This document shows, piece by piece, positions 44,805 through 54,220 of a stretch of DNA of 64,000 bases; position 1 is the first letter of the stretch; every line of letters starts with the position of its first letter. Origin of the DNA: Testudinibacter aquarius (GTDB taxonomy: Bacteria > Pseudomonadota > Gammaproteobacteria > Enterobacterales > Pasteurellaceae); the NCBI RefSeq assembly GCF_004342725.1, contig NZ_SMCP01000001.1, positions 186,001-250,000 on the forward strand. The letters are read 5' to 3'. The notes under the pieces were generated by a model, which saw only the letters and a list, made by a program, of their open reading frames with translations, was not told where the DNA came from and did no database searches. The position numbers and the translations under genes are program-made.

Positions 44805-46034
44805 CTATGCGGAAATGGGCAAAGTAGAGGTCAACGCTTTGTGTTGTAACAACAACAAAACTTCATAATGATGGGTATGTGGGAACATATCGAACAAGCG
44901 TATTTTACTGATCTGGTAATCACTGAGCTGTAGCAAATCCTTGCCCATACTCACGGCATTACAGCTGGAATATAAAATATAGTCTGGGGCAAAATCATTT
45001 AAAAAATCGGCTAGTTCGCTGCCGATGCCACGTCGTGGTGGGTTGACAATCACCAAGTGCGGTTTTTGCCGGCTCTCGTCGGCAATGGCAAAGGTAGCGG
45101 AATCAAGCGACTGAAAACTGACCGCACTTTGCTCTGCCGGACTTAAACCCGATTGTTCAAGTGATAAACGGGCGCTGGCAATGGCTGAGGCAGAAATTTC
45201 AATGCCGATCAATGAAATAATCTTATCCGGCTGCGCTTGCCGCAACGCTGCTAAACAATGCAATCCAAAACCACCGACACCACAAAAAAGATCCCAAAAG
45301 TTTGAAATCGACAGTGTACGCAGCCAATCCTGCGCTTGATAATAAAGTGTGCTCGCCACTTGCGGATTCGTTTGAAAAAATCCTTGTGGGCGGATGAACA
45401 GCGGAATACCGTTAAACCGTTCTTCCAACACCTGTTGCTCGGTCAGAAAAATTTCCTGTTCGCCCTCTAAAATCGCGGCGTGCTGCGGCTGAATATTCAA
45501 CGAGACTACTGCCAATTGAGGCAATCGCTGTAATAAACCATCTAATTCACGCCGAATTAACGGCAGTTTTACCTCACTGCGCAGCACAAACCGCAACATC
45601 AGTTTTTCACTGTAACGGCTCTCGGTCAGCAAAATATATTTCAATTCACCTTTGCGCTTTTGTAGGTTATACGGCACTAGACCAGCTCGGGCGATAAAAT
45701 CTTTCAATACCGGAAACAGCGCCTGAAAACGTGACGGATAAAGTGGGCAATCACATAAATCAACCGCACTTTGCGGATCATTCGGATCGTTGGCAATGCC
45801 TAAAATCGGGCGCTCGACACTGCCACTGACCACCATTTTGGCTTTATTGCGAAATTGGCTTAACTCGGAGCAAAACGGCTCAAGCCATTGTGTTACACGC
45901 AAATCAAATGCCGCCAACTGCCGTTGCAGGTGCTGCTGTTTGCGTGCCAATTGTTGTGCATAAGGCAACTCAAGCCATTGGCAAGAACCGCATTGCTGCT
46001 GTTGAAAATGTCGACAAGATAACAAATTAGACAT
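44805..46034 (-). CDS. rlmC: 23S rRNA (uracil-5-)-methyltransferase RlmC
   Basis: 409 residues from the ATG at 46034, inside the end of nagZ (8-base overlap). An N-terminal Fe-S cluster motif is visible ([15 protein letters not shown], then DCPLYP with another Cys). A SAM-binding segment [19 protein letters not shown] is near 260, and the catalytic Cys in [14 protein letters not shown] is near 364. The NPPRRG motif precedes it. RlmC (RumB) methylates U747 of 23S rRNA. The CNA...GKDL pattern fits RlmC better than RlmD. Three uptake sequences lie in the gene (about 45057, 45121 and 45763). Confidence 0.9.
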   Translation of the reverse strand: MSNLLSCRHFQQQQCGSCQWLELPYAQQLARKQQHLQRQLAAFDLRVTQWLEPFCSELSQFRNKAKMVVSGSVERPILGIANDPNDPQSAVDLCDCPLYPSRFQALFPVLKDFIARAGLVPYNLQKRKGELKYILLTESRYSEKLMLRFVLRSEVKLPLIRRELDGLLQRLPQLAVVSLNIQPQHAAILEGEQEIFLTEQQVLEERFNGIPLFIRPQGFFQTNPQVASTLYYQAQDWLRTLSISNFWDLFCGVGGFGLHCLAALRQAQPDKIISLIGIEISASAIASARLSLEQSGLSPAEQSAVSFQSLDSATFAIADESRQKPHLVIVNPPRRGIGSELADFLNDFAPDYILYSSCNAVSMGKDLLQLSDYQISKIRLFDMFPHTHHYEVLLLLQHKALTSTLPISA

Positions 46035-47064
46035 GTTTGAATTCAAGCCACTGCAGCTGGAGTCGATCCAAAGTGCGGTTAGCATCAACCCAGCGACTGC
46101 TCGCCTGCAATGCATTCCAATCAATCGTTTTTCGCTTGAATAGCTGGTGTAACCGCACTTGGCTCGCCGCTGTTGCTTGATGCTGCAAATTATCCAGCAC
46201 CTTAATCACGCCCTCACGCTCATTACACAACAGTAACAAATCACAACCGGCTTGCAGCGAAGCTTGACAGCGCTCGACAAAATCCCCCATAAAACCGGCA
46301 CCTTTCATACCGAGATCATCAGAGAAAATCGCACCGTCAAAAGCTAACTGTTGGCGTAATACTGTTTGCAACCAATACGCCGAACCGCTCGCCGGCTGAC
46401 TGTCGCATTGGCTGTAAATCACATGCGCCGGCATCACTGCCTGTAATTTTCCGGCATTGATCAAACGAGCAAACGGTTGCACATCTTCGGCAAAAATCGT
46501 TTCTTTCGGACGATTATCGATTGGCGTTTCCAGATGAGAATCGGCAATCACATGCCCGTGTCCCGGAAAATGTTTGCCGGTTGCTGCCATTCCGGCTTGC
46601 GCCATACCGTCGATAAATGCTTCTGCCAACGCCACCACCGAGTTTACATCTTCGCCAAAACTGCGATCGCCAATCGCTTTGCTTTGATGCCCCAGATCCA
46701 GCACCGGCGCAAAGCTCAGATCAATATCCAGCGCTGTCATTTCCGCCGCCATCAGCCAACCGGCCTCTTGTGCCAACTGTCGTTGTTGCTGGGGATCTGT
46801 TTCCAGCAAGGCAAAGGACTGCATCGCCGGTAATCGGCTGAAGCCCTCGCGAAAACGCTGCACGCGTCCGCCCTCTTGATCAACCGTAATCAACAGCGGT
46901 TTTTTCACCCGTTGCCGCACGGCTTGGATCAAGGCTTGCAATTGTCGGCGATCATGAAAATTACGACTGAACAAAATTAACCCCGCCACCAACGGATGTT
47001 GTAGCAATTCCACCTCTTCGGCGGTCAATTCATAAGCCTGTAAATCGATTAATAATGTTGTCAT
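46027..47064 (-). CDS. nagZ: Beta-N-acetylhexosaminidase NagZ
   Basis: 345 residues from the ATG at 47064, which overlaps the thiK stop by four bases. Glycoside hydrolase family 3. [14 protein letters not shown] near 58-71, the KHFPGHG motif near 163 and [10 protein letters not shown] near 243, where Asp is the nucleophile, are all present. It releases N-acetylglucosamine from muropeptides during cell-wall recycling in the cytoplasm. Part of the hinT-ycfL-thiK-nagZ cluster. Confidence 0.95.
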   Translation of the reverse strand: MTTLLIDLQAYELTAEEVELLQHPLVAGLILFSRNFHDRRQLQALIQAVRQRVKKPLLITVDQEGGRVQRFREGFSRLPAMQSFALLETDPQQQRQLAQEAGWLMAAEMTALDIDLSFAPVLDLGHQSKAIGDRSFGEDVNSVVALAEAFIDGMAQAGMAATGKHFPGHGHVIADSHLETPIDNRPKETIFAEDVQPFARLINAGKLQAVMPAHVIYSQCDSQPASGSAYWLQTVLRQQLAFDGAIFSDDLGMKGAGFMGDFVERCQASLQAGCDLLLLCNEREGVIKVLDNLQHQATAASQVRLHQLFKRKTIDWNALQASSRWVDANRTLDRLQLQWLEFKHV

Positions 47065-47888
47065 CGCAATGCTCCTGCCTCTGTGTCGAGCGCTGTCGTT
47101 TGCTGAACCTTCAGCCACAATTGATTAAGCAATTTTACCCAAGGAAAATAGCTGGCAATCGATTGCGTGAAAGTGCGGTCTTCGCTGATCAAGCTATTGT
47201 TTTTCAAATATTGTGCTAAAAAATAGCGCTGCTGTTTTTCTGTTAAGTTATTGCTGGCAAAGAAAAATGCCAGCTCCAACGCCGGATTGGACAAGGCGGC
47301 ATATTCCCAGTCGATAATACTCAAACCGCTGTTTTGACTGTTCACTAAATTTTGCAAATGTAGATCGTGGTGCGCCACCACTTGAATCTCATTTTCTTGA
47401 AATGGCGTGAGTTTATCTAGCATCAGCAGCCAATTGCCTTGCTGCTCCGCAGGCAGTTGCTGCAATAAAAAGAAAATTTGCTGGATCAGATCCAACTGCG
47501 GCAACACGCCGAGTTTGCTCCCGTGCAGTACAGAATAATGATGCAAACTTTGCAAACGCTGCGCTAATGCGCTTAACGTTTCATTGTGCCATTTGCCCAA
47601 CACTCGCCCGCTAATCCATTTCAACACCAAAAAATCCTCGCCTTGATAAAAGACTTTTGGCACGAACGGCAATGCTTGTAAGTTAAACAATATATCACCT
47701 TCAAGCTGGCGCATTGAGCCAAGACGTTGCGACGTCTCAGTTTGCAGCCGTAATAAAAACCGCTGCTTACGGGATTTTTTATGCTGTACCGTGACGCAAT
47801 AACTGTCACCGCTTAAGCCGCCCAAGGGTTTGCAGCTAACCACTTCGCCCTGCCAAAATTCGGCTTGTAAAATATCCGCTAATAACAT
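47061..47888 (-). CDS. thiK: Thiamine kinase-like phosphotransferase (ThiK/YcfN)
   Basis: 275 residues of the choline-kinase/APH fold. [13 protein letters not shown] near 23 corresponds to the ATP loop; the catalytic HxDxxxxN is [10 protein letters not shown] near residue 177, and the Mg-binding Asp is in [19 protein letters not shown] near 193. Position between ycfL and nagZ matches E. coli thiK (ycfN), which phosphorylates thiamine. Sequence alone would allow another small-alcohol kinase. Confidence 0.8.
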   Translation of the reverse strand: MLLADILQAEFWQGEVVSCKPLGGLSGDSYCVTVQHKKSRKQRFLLRLQTETSQRLGSMRQLEGDILFNLQALPFVPKVFYQGEDFLVLKWISGRVLGKWHNETLSALAQRLQSLHHYSVLHGSKLGVLPQLDLIQQIFFLLQQLPAEQQGNWLLMLDKLTPFQENEIQVVAHHDLHLQNLVNSQNSGLSIIDWEYAALSNPALELAFFFASNNLTEKQQRYFLAQYLKNNSLISEDRTFTQSIASYFPWVKLLNQLWLKVQQTTALDTEAGALR

Positions 47889-47893
47889 AACGA

Positions 47894-48256
47894 TTATTCT
47901 GCGCCTTTAATATAAATACGATAATTGGTGCTGGTTTGGGTCGGCTTTTGCAACAAAATACGTTCCGCCTGCCCGCCTTGCAGCACTATTTTTGTCCATG
48001 GCGGTAATTGCGCCCAGTTGCTGAGCTGGGTCACGCCGTCTTGGTCATACCAAGTGATCTGATATTGCAACGCCAGCAATTGCCGGCTCAAGTTTGTCAG
48101 TGTCACTTGTTGGCTACCGGCATTGATGTTGGTTACTGCTGCAACTGCCGAATCAATATTGACAATCGGCTGGCTATCCGCCAAATAGCGCGGTGGTGCG
48201 CTAGAACAGGCGACAAGCAGCATGCTGCAAACCAACAAACTTAAAAACCGTTTCAT
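47894..48256 (-). CDS. ycfL: YcfL-like lipoprotein (DUF1425)
   Basis: 120 residues from the ATG at 48256. The signal MKRFLSLLVCSMLLVACSS ends in a lipobox (LVAC). The mature domain reads NINAGSQQVTLTNLSRQLLALQYQITWYDQDG near 46-77, typical of the YcfL family. Function unknown. In E. coli the lpoB gene lies between ycfL and thiK; here thiK follows after 5 bases with no lpoB. Confidence 0.82.
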   Translation of the reverse strand: MKRFLSLLVCSMLLVACSSAPPRYLADSQPIVNIDSAVAAVTNINAGSQQVTLTNLSRQLLALQYQITWYDQDGVTQLSNWAQLPPWTKIVLQGGQAERILLQKPTQTSTNYRIYIKGAE

Positions 48257-48302
48257 TTTATATCCTTGTATTGAATAAGACCGCACTTTGATTTAATTTG
48301 CA

Positions 48303-48352
48303 TTTATTTAGATAACATTTTTATTTAGATAACATTTTTATTTAGATAACAT
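48303..48352 (+). repeat. 18-bp tandem triplication of the hinT 3' end
   Basis: TTTATTTAGATAACATTT occurs three times in tandem with an 18-base period. Read on the minus strand, each unit is ATG TTA TCT AAA TAA, that is Met-Leu-Ser-Lys-stop; the first copy met by the ribosome is the real end of hinT and the other two lie downstream of its stop. Confidence 0.9.
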
Positions 48353-48700
48353 AGCCCCTAATTTTTCCCCGCCCAGCAAATGCATATGTAAATGAAAAAC
48401 CTCTTGTCCACCATGCTGGTTGCAATTGACAATCAAGCGATAACCGTCTTCGGCAATACCCTGCTGCGCTGCAAGCTTAGCCGCCACCACAAATAAACGC
48501 CCCAACGCCTGTTCATCTTCCTCCGACACCGCATTAACCGTCGGAATCAGTTTGTTCGGGATAATCAAAATATGCGTCGGCGCCTGTGGCGAAATATCAC
48601 GAAAAGCAGTGACCAGCTCGTCCTGATACACAATATCCGCAGCAATTTCGCGCCGGATAATCTTGCTAAAAATCGTCTCTTGTACTTTCTGATCTGCCAT
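48338..48700 (-). CDS. hinT: HIT-family purine nucleoside phosphoramidase HinT
   Basis: 120 residues from the ATG at 48700, with AGGGG seven bases upstream; an ATG directly before it is also possible. The histidine triad is HLHMHLLGG near residue 108, and [18 protein letters not shown] near 36-53 is typical. HinT hydrolyses aminoacyl-adenylates and other phosphoramidates. First gene of hinT-ycfL-thiK-nagZ-rlmC. Confidence 0.95.
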   Translation of the reverse strand: MADQKVQETIFSKIIRREIAADIVYQDELVTAFRDISPQAPTHILIIPNKLIPTVNAVSEEDEQALGRLFVVAAKLAAQQGIAEDGYRLIVNCNQHGGQEVFHLHMHLLGGEKLGAMLSK

Positions 48701-48999
48701 CATGTTTCCCCTGTTTTCTACACACAAATTTCAGCAAGAATAATGAAGTTAGCCGTTTTTGGCAAGTTGCTATTGCGTAAAAATCGCAGTATGCTCAGGC
48801 AGCATTTATTTGTCTGATAATTGGAAATAATCAATAAAAAGACGATATATTAATGACACTACATTTCCTATTCTATTTCCGAATCGCTAAATCTATCGAC
48901 AAATAAACCAAATTTGATCTTTTATTGCGCTTCTCGTTAAATTCAAAAACAATATTTTAACCGTTAAATAACATCTTAACCAAGTGTTAACAGGCTAAA

Positions 49000-49013
49000 T
49001 TGATCTACATCAC
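49000..49013 (+). promoter_or_regulatory. FNR-like box upstream of focA
   Basis: TTGAT-CTAC-ATCAC differs from the FNR consensus TTGAT-N4-ATCAA by one base. It lies 153 bases before the focA ATG in a 465-base AT-rich gap (48701-49165) that holds no gene. Anaerobic activation of focA-pflB is expected. Confidence 0.65.
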
Positions 49014-49165
49014 ATTTTGTGAGATAACATAACACAGCATCTTAAAATGATTTGTTTGTATATCAACAAAAAATTATAATGCTAAAAAAAAATAATAAAT
49101 CTTAAAAAAATTTTTAGGTTTTAATGCTTAGATTGATTCTCAGGCTGAAGGATAAAGATTTAAAC

Positions 49166-50020
49166 ATGAGCACAGATGCCAACAATTCCACTACGATGCT
49201 GAATCCGGCACAAATCACGACGGTTGCCGTCAATGCCGGCGCATATAAAGCCCAGAAAAATCAGTTTCTGTCTTTTATGTCGGCCATTCCGGCTGGCGCA
49301 TTTATTGCGATCGCCTTTGTCTTTTACGCAACCACCCAGACCGGTGCGGCTGATGTGGCTTGGGGCATGAGCAAATTTGTCGGTGGGATTGTGTTCTCAT
49401 TGGGCATTATTATGGTGATTGTGTGCGGCAACGAGCTATTTACTTCGTCCACCATGACAATTTTAGCGCGCGTGGAAAACAAAATCAGCACCTATCAAAT
49501 GTTAAAGAACTGGGCAGCTGTGTATAGCGGCAACTTTATCGGCAGCTTGTTTATCGTAGCGTTGGTTTGGTTTGGCGGGCAAACCATGGCAGCCAACGGA
49601 CAATGGGGCTTGGTGATTTTAAACACTGCCCAGCACAAAATTCATCACACTTGGGTAGAAGCGTTCAGCTTGGGTATTTTTTGTAACATTATGGTGTGTA
49701 TTGCGGTATGGATGGCGTATGCCGGCAAAACTCTGACCGATAAAACGCTGGCAGCAATTCTGCCGATTTCAATGTTTGTTGCCTCCGGCTTTGAACACTG
49801 TGTTGCCAATATGTTCATGATTCCGATGGGTATTTTAACAGCACATTACAGCAGTCCTGAATTTTGGCAAAGCCTTGGTATTAATGCAGCGCAGTATGCC
49901 GATTTGGATATGGCACATTTTATTATTAAAAATTTAATCCCGGTAACACTCGGGAATATTGTGGGTGGTGCGGTTTGCATCGCCTTAATGCAGTGGTATT
50001 TGAATCGCGAACACCACTGA
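49166..50020 (+). CDS. focA: Formate channel FocA
   Basis: 284 residues from the ATG at 49166 (MSTDANNSTTMLNPAQI), preceded by GAAGGAT; an earlier in-frame ATG is less likely. FNT-family channel with six membrane helices. FMSAIPAGAFIAIAFVFYATT near 37 and GNELFTSSTMTILARVENK near 92 are typical, and the gating-histidine region is EHCVANMFMIPMG near 210. It exports or imports formate made by pyruvate formate-lyase, encoded 84 bases downstream. Confidence 0.95.
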   Translation: MSTDANNSTTMLNPAQITTVAVNAGAYKAQKNQFLSFMSAIPAGAFIAIAFVFYATTQTGAADVAWGMSKFVGGIVFSLGIIMVIVCGNELFTSSTMTILARVENKISTYQMLKNWAAVYSGNFIGSLFIVALVWFGGQTMAANGQWGLVILNTAQHKIHHTWVEAFSLGIFCNIMVCIAVWMAYAGKTLTDKTLAAILPISMFVASGFEHCVANMFMIPMGILTAHYSSPEFWQSLGINAAQYADLDMAHFIIKNLIPVTLGNIVGGAVCIALMQWYLNREHH

Positions 50021-50104
50021 TCATCTGTTTAGGCATATCGGCAGCAAGTGCGGTTCTGGCGATATAATGATTTTAATTTATTGTTAAATAAGGAATGTAT
50101 CGAT

Positions 50105-52387
50105 ATGACACAACTAACTGAACTTCAACAACAAGCTTGGGCTGACTTTAAAGACGGCAATTGGCAGCAAACTGTTGATGTGCGTGATTTTATCCAACTG
50201 AACTACACCCCATACGAAGGCGACGAAGCGTTTCTCGCCGGTGCAACGCCTGCCACCGACACTCTGTGGGAAAAAGTCATGGACGGCATCAAAGTGGAAA
50301 ACAAAACCCACGAGCCGTACGATTTTGACACCTCTATCATCTCAACCATCACTTCCCATGATGCCGGTTATATCCAACAAGACCTGGAAAAGATCGTCGG
50401 GTTACAAACCGATGCGCCATTAAAACGTGCAATCATTCCATTCGGCGGCATCAAAATGGTCGAAGGTTCTTGCCAAGTTTACGGCCGCCAATTAGATCCG
50501 CAAGTGAAAAAAATCTTCACTGAATACCGTAAAACCCATAACCAGGGCGTATTCGATGTGTATACTCCGGATATCCTGCGCTGCCGTAAATCCGGGGTGT
50601 TAACCGGTTTGCCTGATGCCTATGGCCGTGGCCGTATTATCGGTGACTACCGCCGTGTTGCGTTATACGGTATTGATTTCTTAATGGCGGACAAATTCAA
50701 ACAATTCGGTTCATTACAAGGTCGCTTAGAAAGAGGCGAAGACTTGGAAATGACCATCCAATTGCGTGAAGAAATCGCAGAACAGCACCGTGCTTTAGGT
50801 CAAATCAAACAAATGGCGGCCAGCTACGGCTACGACATTTCCGGCCCGGCAACCAATGCGCGCGAAGCGGTGCAGTGGACTTACTTCGGCTATTTAGCGG
50901 CGGTAAAATCACAAAACGGTGCGGCAATGTCCTTTGGTCGTGTCTCTTCTTTCTTAGACATCTACATCGAGCGTGACCTGAAAGCCGGCAAAATTACCGA
51001 GCAAGAAGCACAAGAGTTGATCGACCACTTAGTGATGAAACTGCGCATGGTGCGTTTCCTGCGTACACCTGAATACGATCAACTGTTCTCCGGCGACCCG
51101 ATTTGGGCAACCGAATCTTTAGCCGGTATGGGCTTGGACGGTCGTACTTTGGTTACCAAAAACAGCTTCCGTTTCTTGAACACGCTGTACACCATGGGGC
51201 CATCCCCGGAACCAAACATGACCATTTTGTGGTCTGAAAAATTGCCGGACGGTTTCAAACGTTATTGCGCCAAAGTGTCAATCGACACCTCTTCCGTGCA
51301 ATACGAAAACGACGATTTAATGCGTCCGGACTTCAATAGCGATGACTACGCAATTGCCTGCTGCGTCAGCCCAATGATCGTCGGCAAACAAATGCAATTC
51401 TTCGGTGCGCGTGCAAACTTGGCGAAAACCATGTTATATGCAATCAATGGTGGTATCGATGAAAAACTGAAAATGCAAGTCGGCCCGAAAACCGACAAAG
51501 TTACCAGTGAATACTTGGATTACGATGATGTGATGACCCGTTTAGACAGCTTTATGGACTGGTTGGCAACCCAATATGTCACCTCGCTGAACATCATTCA
51601 CTACATGCACGATAAATACAGCTATGAAGCCTCATTAATGGCGTTACATGATCGCGATGTTTACCGCACCATGGCTTGCGGTATTGCCGGTCTGTCTGTC
51701 GCGGCGGATTCCCTGTCTGCGATTAAATATGCCAAAGTAAAACCGATTCGTGATGAAGACGGTATTGCGGTTGACTTTGAAATCGAAGGTGAATATCCGC
51801 AATTCGGTAACAATGACAGCCGAGTGGATGACATCGCTTGTGATTTAGTTGAACGTTTCATGAAGAAAATTCAAAAACTGAAAACCTATCGTAACGCTGT
51901 ACCAACCCAATCGGTATTGACCATCACCTCCAACGTGGTTTATGGCAAAAAGACCGGTAACACCCCGGACGGTCGTCGTGCCGGTGCGCCATTCGGACCA
52001 GGAGCGAACCCAATGCATGGTCGTGACCAAAAAGGTGCGGTTGCTTCCCTGACATCGGTTGCCAAACTGCCATTTGCTTATGCTAAAGACGGGATCTCTT
52101 ACACCTTCTCTATCGTTCCGAATGCGTTAGGTAAAGATTACGAAGCGCAAAAACGCAACTTGGCTGGCTTAATGGACGGTTACTTCCACCACGAAGCCAC
52201 CATCGAAGGCGGCCAGCACTTGAACGTCAACGTGATGAACCGTGAAATGTTGTTAGACGCCATGGAAAATCCGGAAAAATATCCGCAATTGACTATCCGT
52301 GTTTCCGGCTATGCGGTACGTTTCAACTCACTGACCAAAGAGCAACAAAAAGACGTGATTACTCGTACCTTTACTCAAGCGATGTAA
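50105..52387 (+). CDS. pflB: Pyruvate formate-lyase (formate acetyltransferase)
   Basis: 760 residues from the ATG at 50105 ([15 protein letters not shown]), equal to E. coli PflB. The active-site cysteine pair is [11 protein letters not shown] near 418. The glycyl-radical site [13 protein letters not shown] is near 730. It converts pyruvate and CoA to acetyl-CoA and formate anaerobically. Its C-terminus closely matches GrcA at 27287, the repair subunit. It is normally followed at once by pflA; here a terminator and a toxin-antitoxin pair intervene. Confidence 0.98.
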   Translation: MTQLTELQQQAWADFKDGNWQQTVDVRDFIQLNYTPYEGDEAFLAGATPATDTLWEKVMDGIKVENKTHEPYDFDTSIISTITSHDAGYIQQDLEKIVGLQTDAPLKRAIIPFGGIKMVEGSCQVYGRQLDPQVKKIFTEYRKTHNQGVFDVYTPDILRCRKSGVLTGLPDAYGRGRIIGDYRRVALYGIDFLMADKFKQFGSLQGRLERGEDLEMTIQLREEIAEQHRALGQIKQMAASYGYDISGPATNAREAVQWTYFGYLAAVKSQNGAAMSFGRVSSFLDIYIERDLKAGKITEQEAQELIDHLVMKLRMVRFLRTPEYDQLFSGDPIWATESLAGMGLDGRTLVTKNSFRFLNTLYTMGPSPEPNMTILWSEKLPDGFKRYCAKVSIDTSSVQYENDDLMRPDFNSDDYAIACCVSPMIVGKQMQFFGARANLAKTMLYAINGGIDEKLKMQVGPKTDKVTSEYLDYDDVMTRLDSFMDWLATQYVTSLNIIHYMHDKYSYEASLMALHDRDVYRTMACGIAGLSVAADSLSAIKYAKVKPIRDEDGIAVDFEIEGEYPQFGNNDSRVDDIACDLVERFMKKIQKLKTYRNAVPTQSVLTITSNVVYGKKTGNTPDGRRAGAPFGPGANPMHGRDQKGAVASLTSVAKLPFAYAKDGISYTFSIVPNALGKDYEAQKRNLAGLMDGYFHHEATIEGGQHLNVNVMNREMLLDAMENPEKYPQLTIRVSGYAVRFNSLTKEQQKDVITRTFTQAM

Positions 52388-52409
52388 TACGAATTTTATC
52401 CTGCGTACA

Positions 52410-52435
52410 AGCCCTGCCATTTGGTGGGGCTTTTT
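52410..52435 (+). terminator. Terminator of pflB
   Basis: AGCCCTGCCA and TGGTGGGGCT form a GC-rich stem with one wobble pair around a TT loop, followed by TTTTT, 22 bases after the pflB stop. Confidence 0.88.
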
Positions 52436-52557
52436 GCTGGCTTTTATAGAATACCAGTAACGTTTATTGGTGTTTCATCTTAGAAGTACACAGTCCAACT
52501 TTTTGGGGTCAGATCAAATGACAGGGTTTCTTAACTTTTGAAGTTTATAAGTAAAAT

Positions 52558-52845
52558 TTATGGATAAAGCCGAGAACAGTGAATTATCGTAATAATCCTA
52601 ATAACACTTTCCTCAATTCGATAAACTATACGATATCCACCGAGATATATTTCACGAGTTCCTTCTATAACACCCTGAGAACCACGTTCAGGAAACATAT
52701 TAAGATTATCTATCCCGCTACGAATCCGGTTAATAACGTTGTCTGCGGTGGTCAAATTTAATGTAAATTCGTAGATTCCTAATGCAATATTTTCAAGATT
52801 CTGTTTTGCTCTCGCAGAATAACTAATCGTGTACTCAGGCGACAT
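52558..52845 (-). CDS. ParE/RelE-type toxin
   Basis: 95 residues from the ATG at 52845 (MSPEYTISYSARAKQNLENI); another ATG at 52854 would add three residues. ParE-fold pattern: AKQNLENIALGIYEF, then LNMFPERGSQG, then EIYLGGYRIVYRIEESVIRIITIIHCSRL. The Arg and terminal His-x-x-Arg are usual in this superfamily. ParE members poison gyrase and RelE members cleave mRNA; the conserved YRIVYRI strand favours ParE. It overlaps the antitoxin gene upstream. Base composition is AT-richer than pflB. Confidence 0.82.
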   Translation of the reverse strand: MSPEYTISYSARAKQNLENIALGIYEFTLNLTTADNVINRIRSGIDNLNMFPERGSQGVIEGTREIYLGGYRIVYRIEESVIRIITIIHCSRLYP

Positions 52846-53002
52846 TTTGTTCATATTTTAATACTGCATTGTATAAAACATCTTTCACCCCGCGATAAAC
52901 CTCTTCACTGGAAAATTCTTTTCCTTCGGTAAAATCCTTATCACCTAAAGCGGCTTCTTTTTTTAGATATTCCAAATATTCTGGTGTCAATTGTTGTTCC
53001 AT
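52835..53002 (-). CDS. Antitoxin of the ParE/RelE-type pair
   Basis: 55 residues from the ATG at 53002 (MEQQLTPEYLEYL). The frame stays open further upstream, but the size and helical, highly acidic character fit a short antitoxin. The C-terminal EEVYRGVKDVLYNAVLKYEQNVA is probably the toxin-wrapping helix. It overlaps the toxin start by about 11-20 bases, the usual order antitoxin-toxin. The antitoxin family is not certain. Confidence 0.7.
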   Translation of the reverse strand: MEQQLTPEYLEYLKKEAALGDKDFTEGKEFSSEEVYRGVKDVLYNAVLKYEQNVA

Positions 53003-53207
53003 TGTGCTTCTCCCACCATAAGTATTAACAATATTTGCATAATGCCTCCTTTCACCAAGGCAGTCAAGTATCACCTCTGCTTGAAAAGTTGACTGAGTCT
53101 AATATCTACCAAAATAGACTTAACCTGGCTCTATTACGACTTTCTATCGCAAAGTGCACTTGTTTCAGGTAAAATTGACCGCACTTTTACTCTCTTTTGG
53201 AATGGCT

Positions 53208-53948
53208 ATGACGATTAAAGCACGCATTCACTCTTTTGAATCCTGTGGCACGGTGGACGGGCCGGGAATCCGTTTTATTCTGTTTTTACAAGGCTGTTTA
53301 ATGCGTTGTCAATATTGCCACAACCGTGACACTTGGGATTTGGACGGTGGCAAGGAGATCACCGTTGAAGAACTGATGAAAGAAGTGGTCACTTACCGCC
53401 ATTTTATGAATGCATCCGGCGGTGGCGTAACTGCGTCCGGCGGCGAAGCGATTTTGCAGGCGGAATTTGTGCGTGACTGGTTTCGTGCCTGTAAAGAACA
53501 AGGCATTCACACCTGCCTAGACACCAACGGCTTTGTACGGCGTTATGACGAAGTGATTGACGAATTACTCGATGTCACGGATTTGGTGCTGCTGGATTTG
53601 AAACAACTGGATGATAAAATTCACCAAAATTTGATCGGCGTGCCGAATAAACGTACGCTGGAATTCGCCCGTTATCTGCAAAAGCGTAATCAACGCACCT
53701 GGATTCGTTATGTGGTGGTGCCGGGCTACACTGACGACGATCACTCCGTCACCCTGCTCGGCGAATTTATCAAAGACATGCACAATATCGAAAAAATCGA
53801 ACTGCTGCCGTATCACCGCTTGGGACAACACAAATGGGAAGCGATGGGCGAAAAATACGAATTGGAAGACGTATTGCCGCCAAGCAAAGAAAAAATGGAT
53901 CATATCCAGGCGATTCTGTCGCGTTATCACAACAACGTGATTTATTAA
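53208..53948 (+). CDS. pflA: Pyruvate formate-lyase-activating enzyme
   Basis: 246 residues from the ATG at 53208 ([22 protein letters not shown]); an ATG two codons earlier is possible. Radical SAM motif CxxxCxxC is [10 protein letters not shown] near residue 30, followed by [15 protein letters not shown] near 78 (SAM-binding GGE). It installs the glycyl radical on PflB and GrcA under anaerobic conditions. It is separated from pflB by about 820 bases carrying a terminator and a minus-strand toxin-antitoxin pair, so it needs its own promoter. Confidence 0.96.
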   Translation: MTIKARIHSFESCGTVDGPGIRFILFLQGCLMRCQYCHNRDTWDLDGGKEITVEELMKEVVTYRHFMNASGGGVTASGGEAILQAEFVRDWFRACKEQGIHTCLDTNGFVRRYDEVIDELLDVTDLVLLDLKQLDDKIHQNLIGVPNKRTLEFARYLQKRNQRTWIRYVVVPGYTDDDHSVTLLGEFIKDMHNIEKIELLPYHRLGQHKWEAMGEKYELEDVLPPSKEKMDHIQAILSRYHNNVIY

Positions 53949-53970
53949 CTCCACACAATCTCCGACTTTC

Positions 53971-54010
53971 AACGCGCTATCCGCCCTCTTGCCGATAGCG
54001 CGTTTTTATT
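53971..54010 (+). terminator. Terminator of pflA
   Basis: AACGCGCTATC (53971-53981) pairs perfectly with GATAGCGCGTT (53994-54004), 12-base loop, followed by TTTATTTTTTC. Confidence 0.92.
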
Positions 54011-54104
54011 TTTTCTTTGCCCCTCTTGTTTTGAAATTTTACTCCATTTTTAAAATAAACGTGATAAAGATCAAAATTTTCGTATAAAAATCGCTAAAGC
54101 CTTG

Positions 54105-54123
54105 TTTTTTTTTTTTTTTTTTT
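54105..54123 (+). repeat. Homopolymer of 19 T upstream of the surface-lipoprotein gene
   Basis: An uninterrupted run of 19 T lies 94-112 bases before the lipoprotein ATG, in a 269-base intergenic gap. Tracts of this length are prone to slipped-strand change in Pasteurellaceae. Its place in the promoter region would alter spacing or promoter strength, not reading frame. Confidence 0.85.
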
Positions 54124-54220
54124 AAACTAAGAAAGTTTAATGATTTTTTCGTCAATTTGGAGCGAAAAGCGCATTAATACTTCATTTTTATCTCATAAAT
54201 AACCAACAAGGAATGCAATG

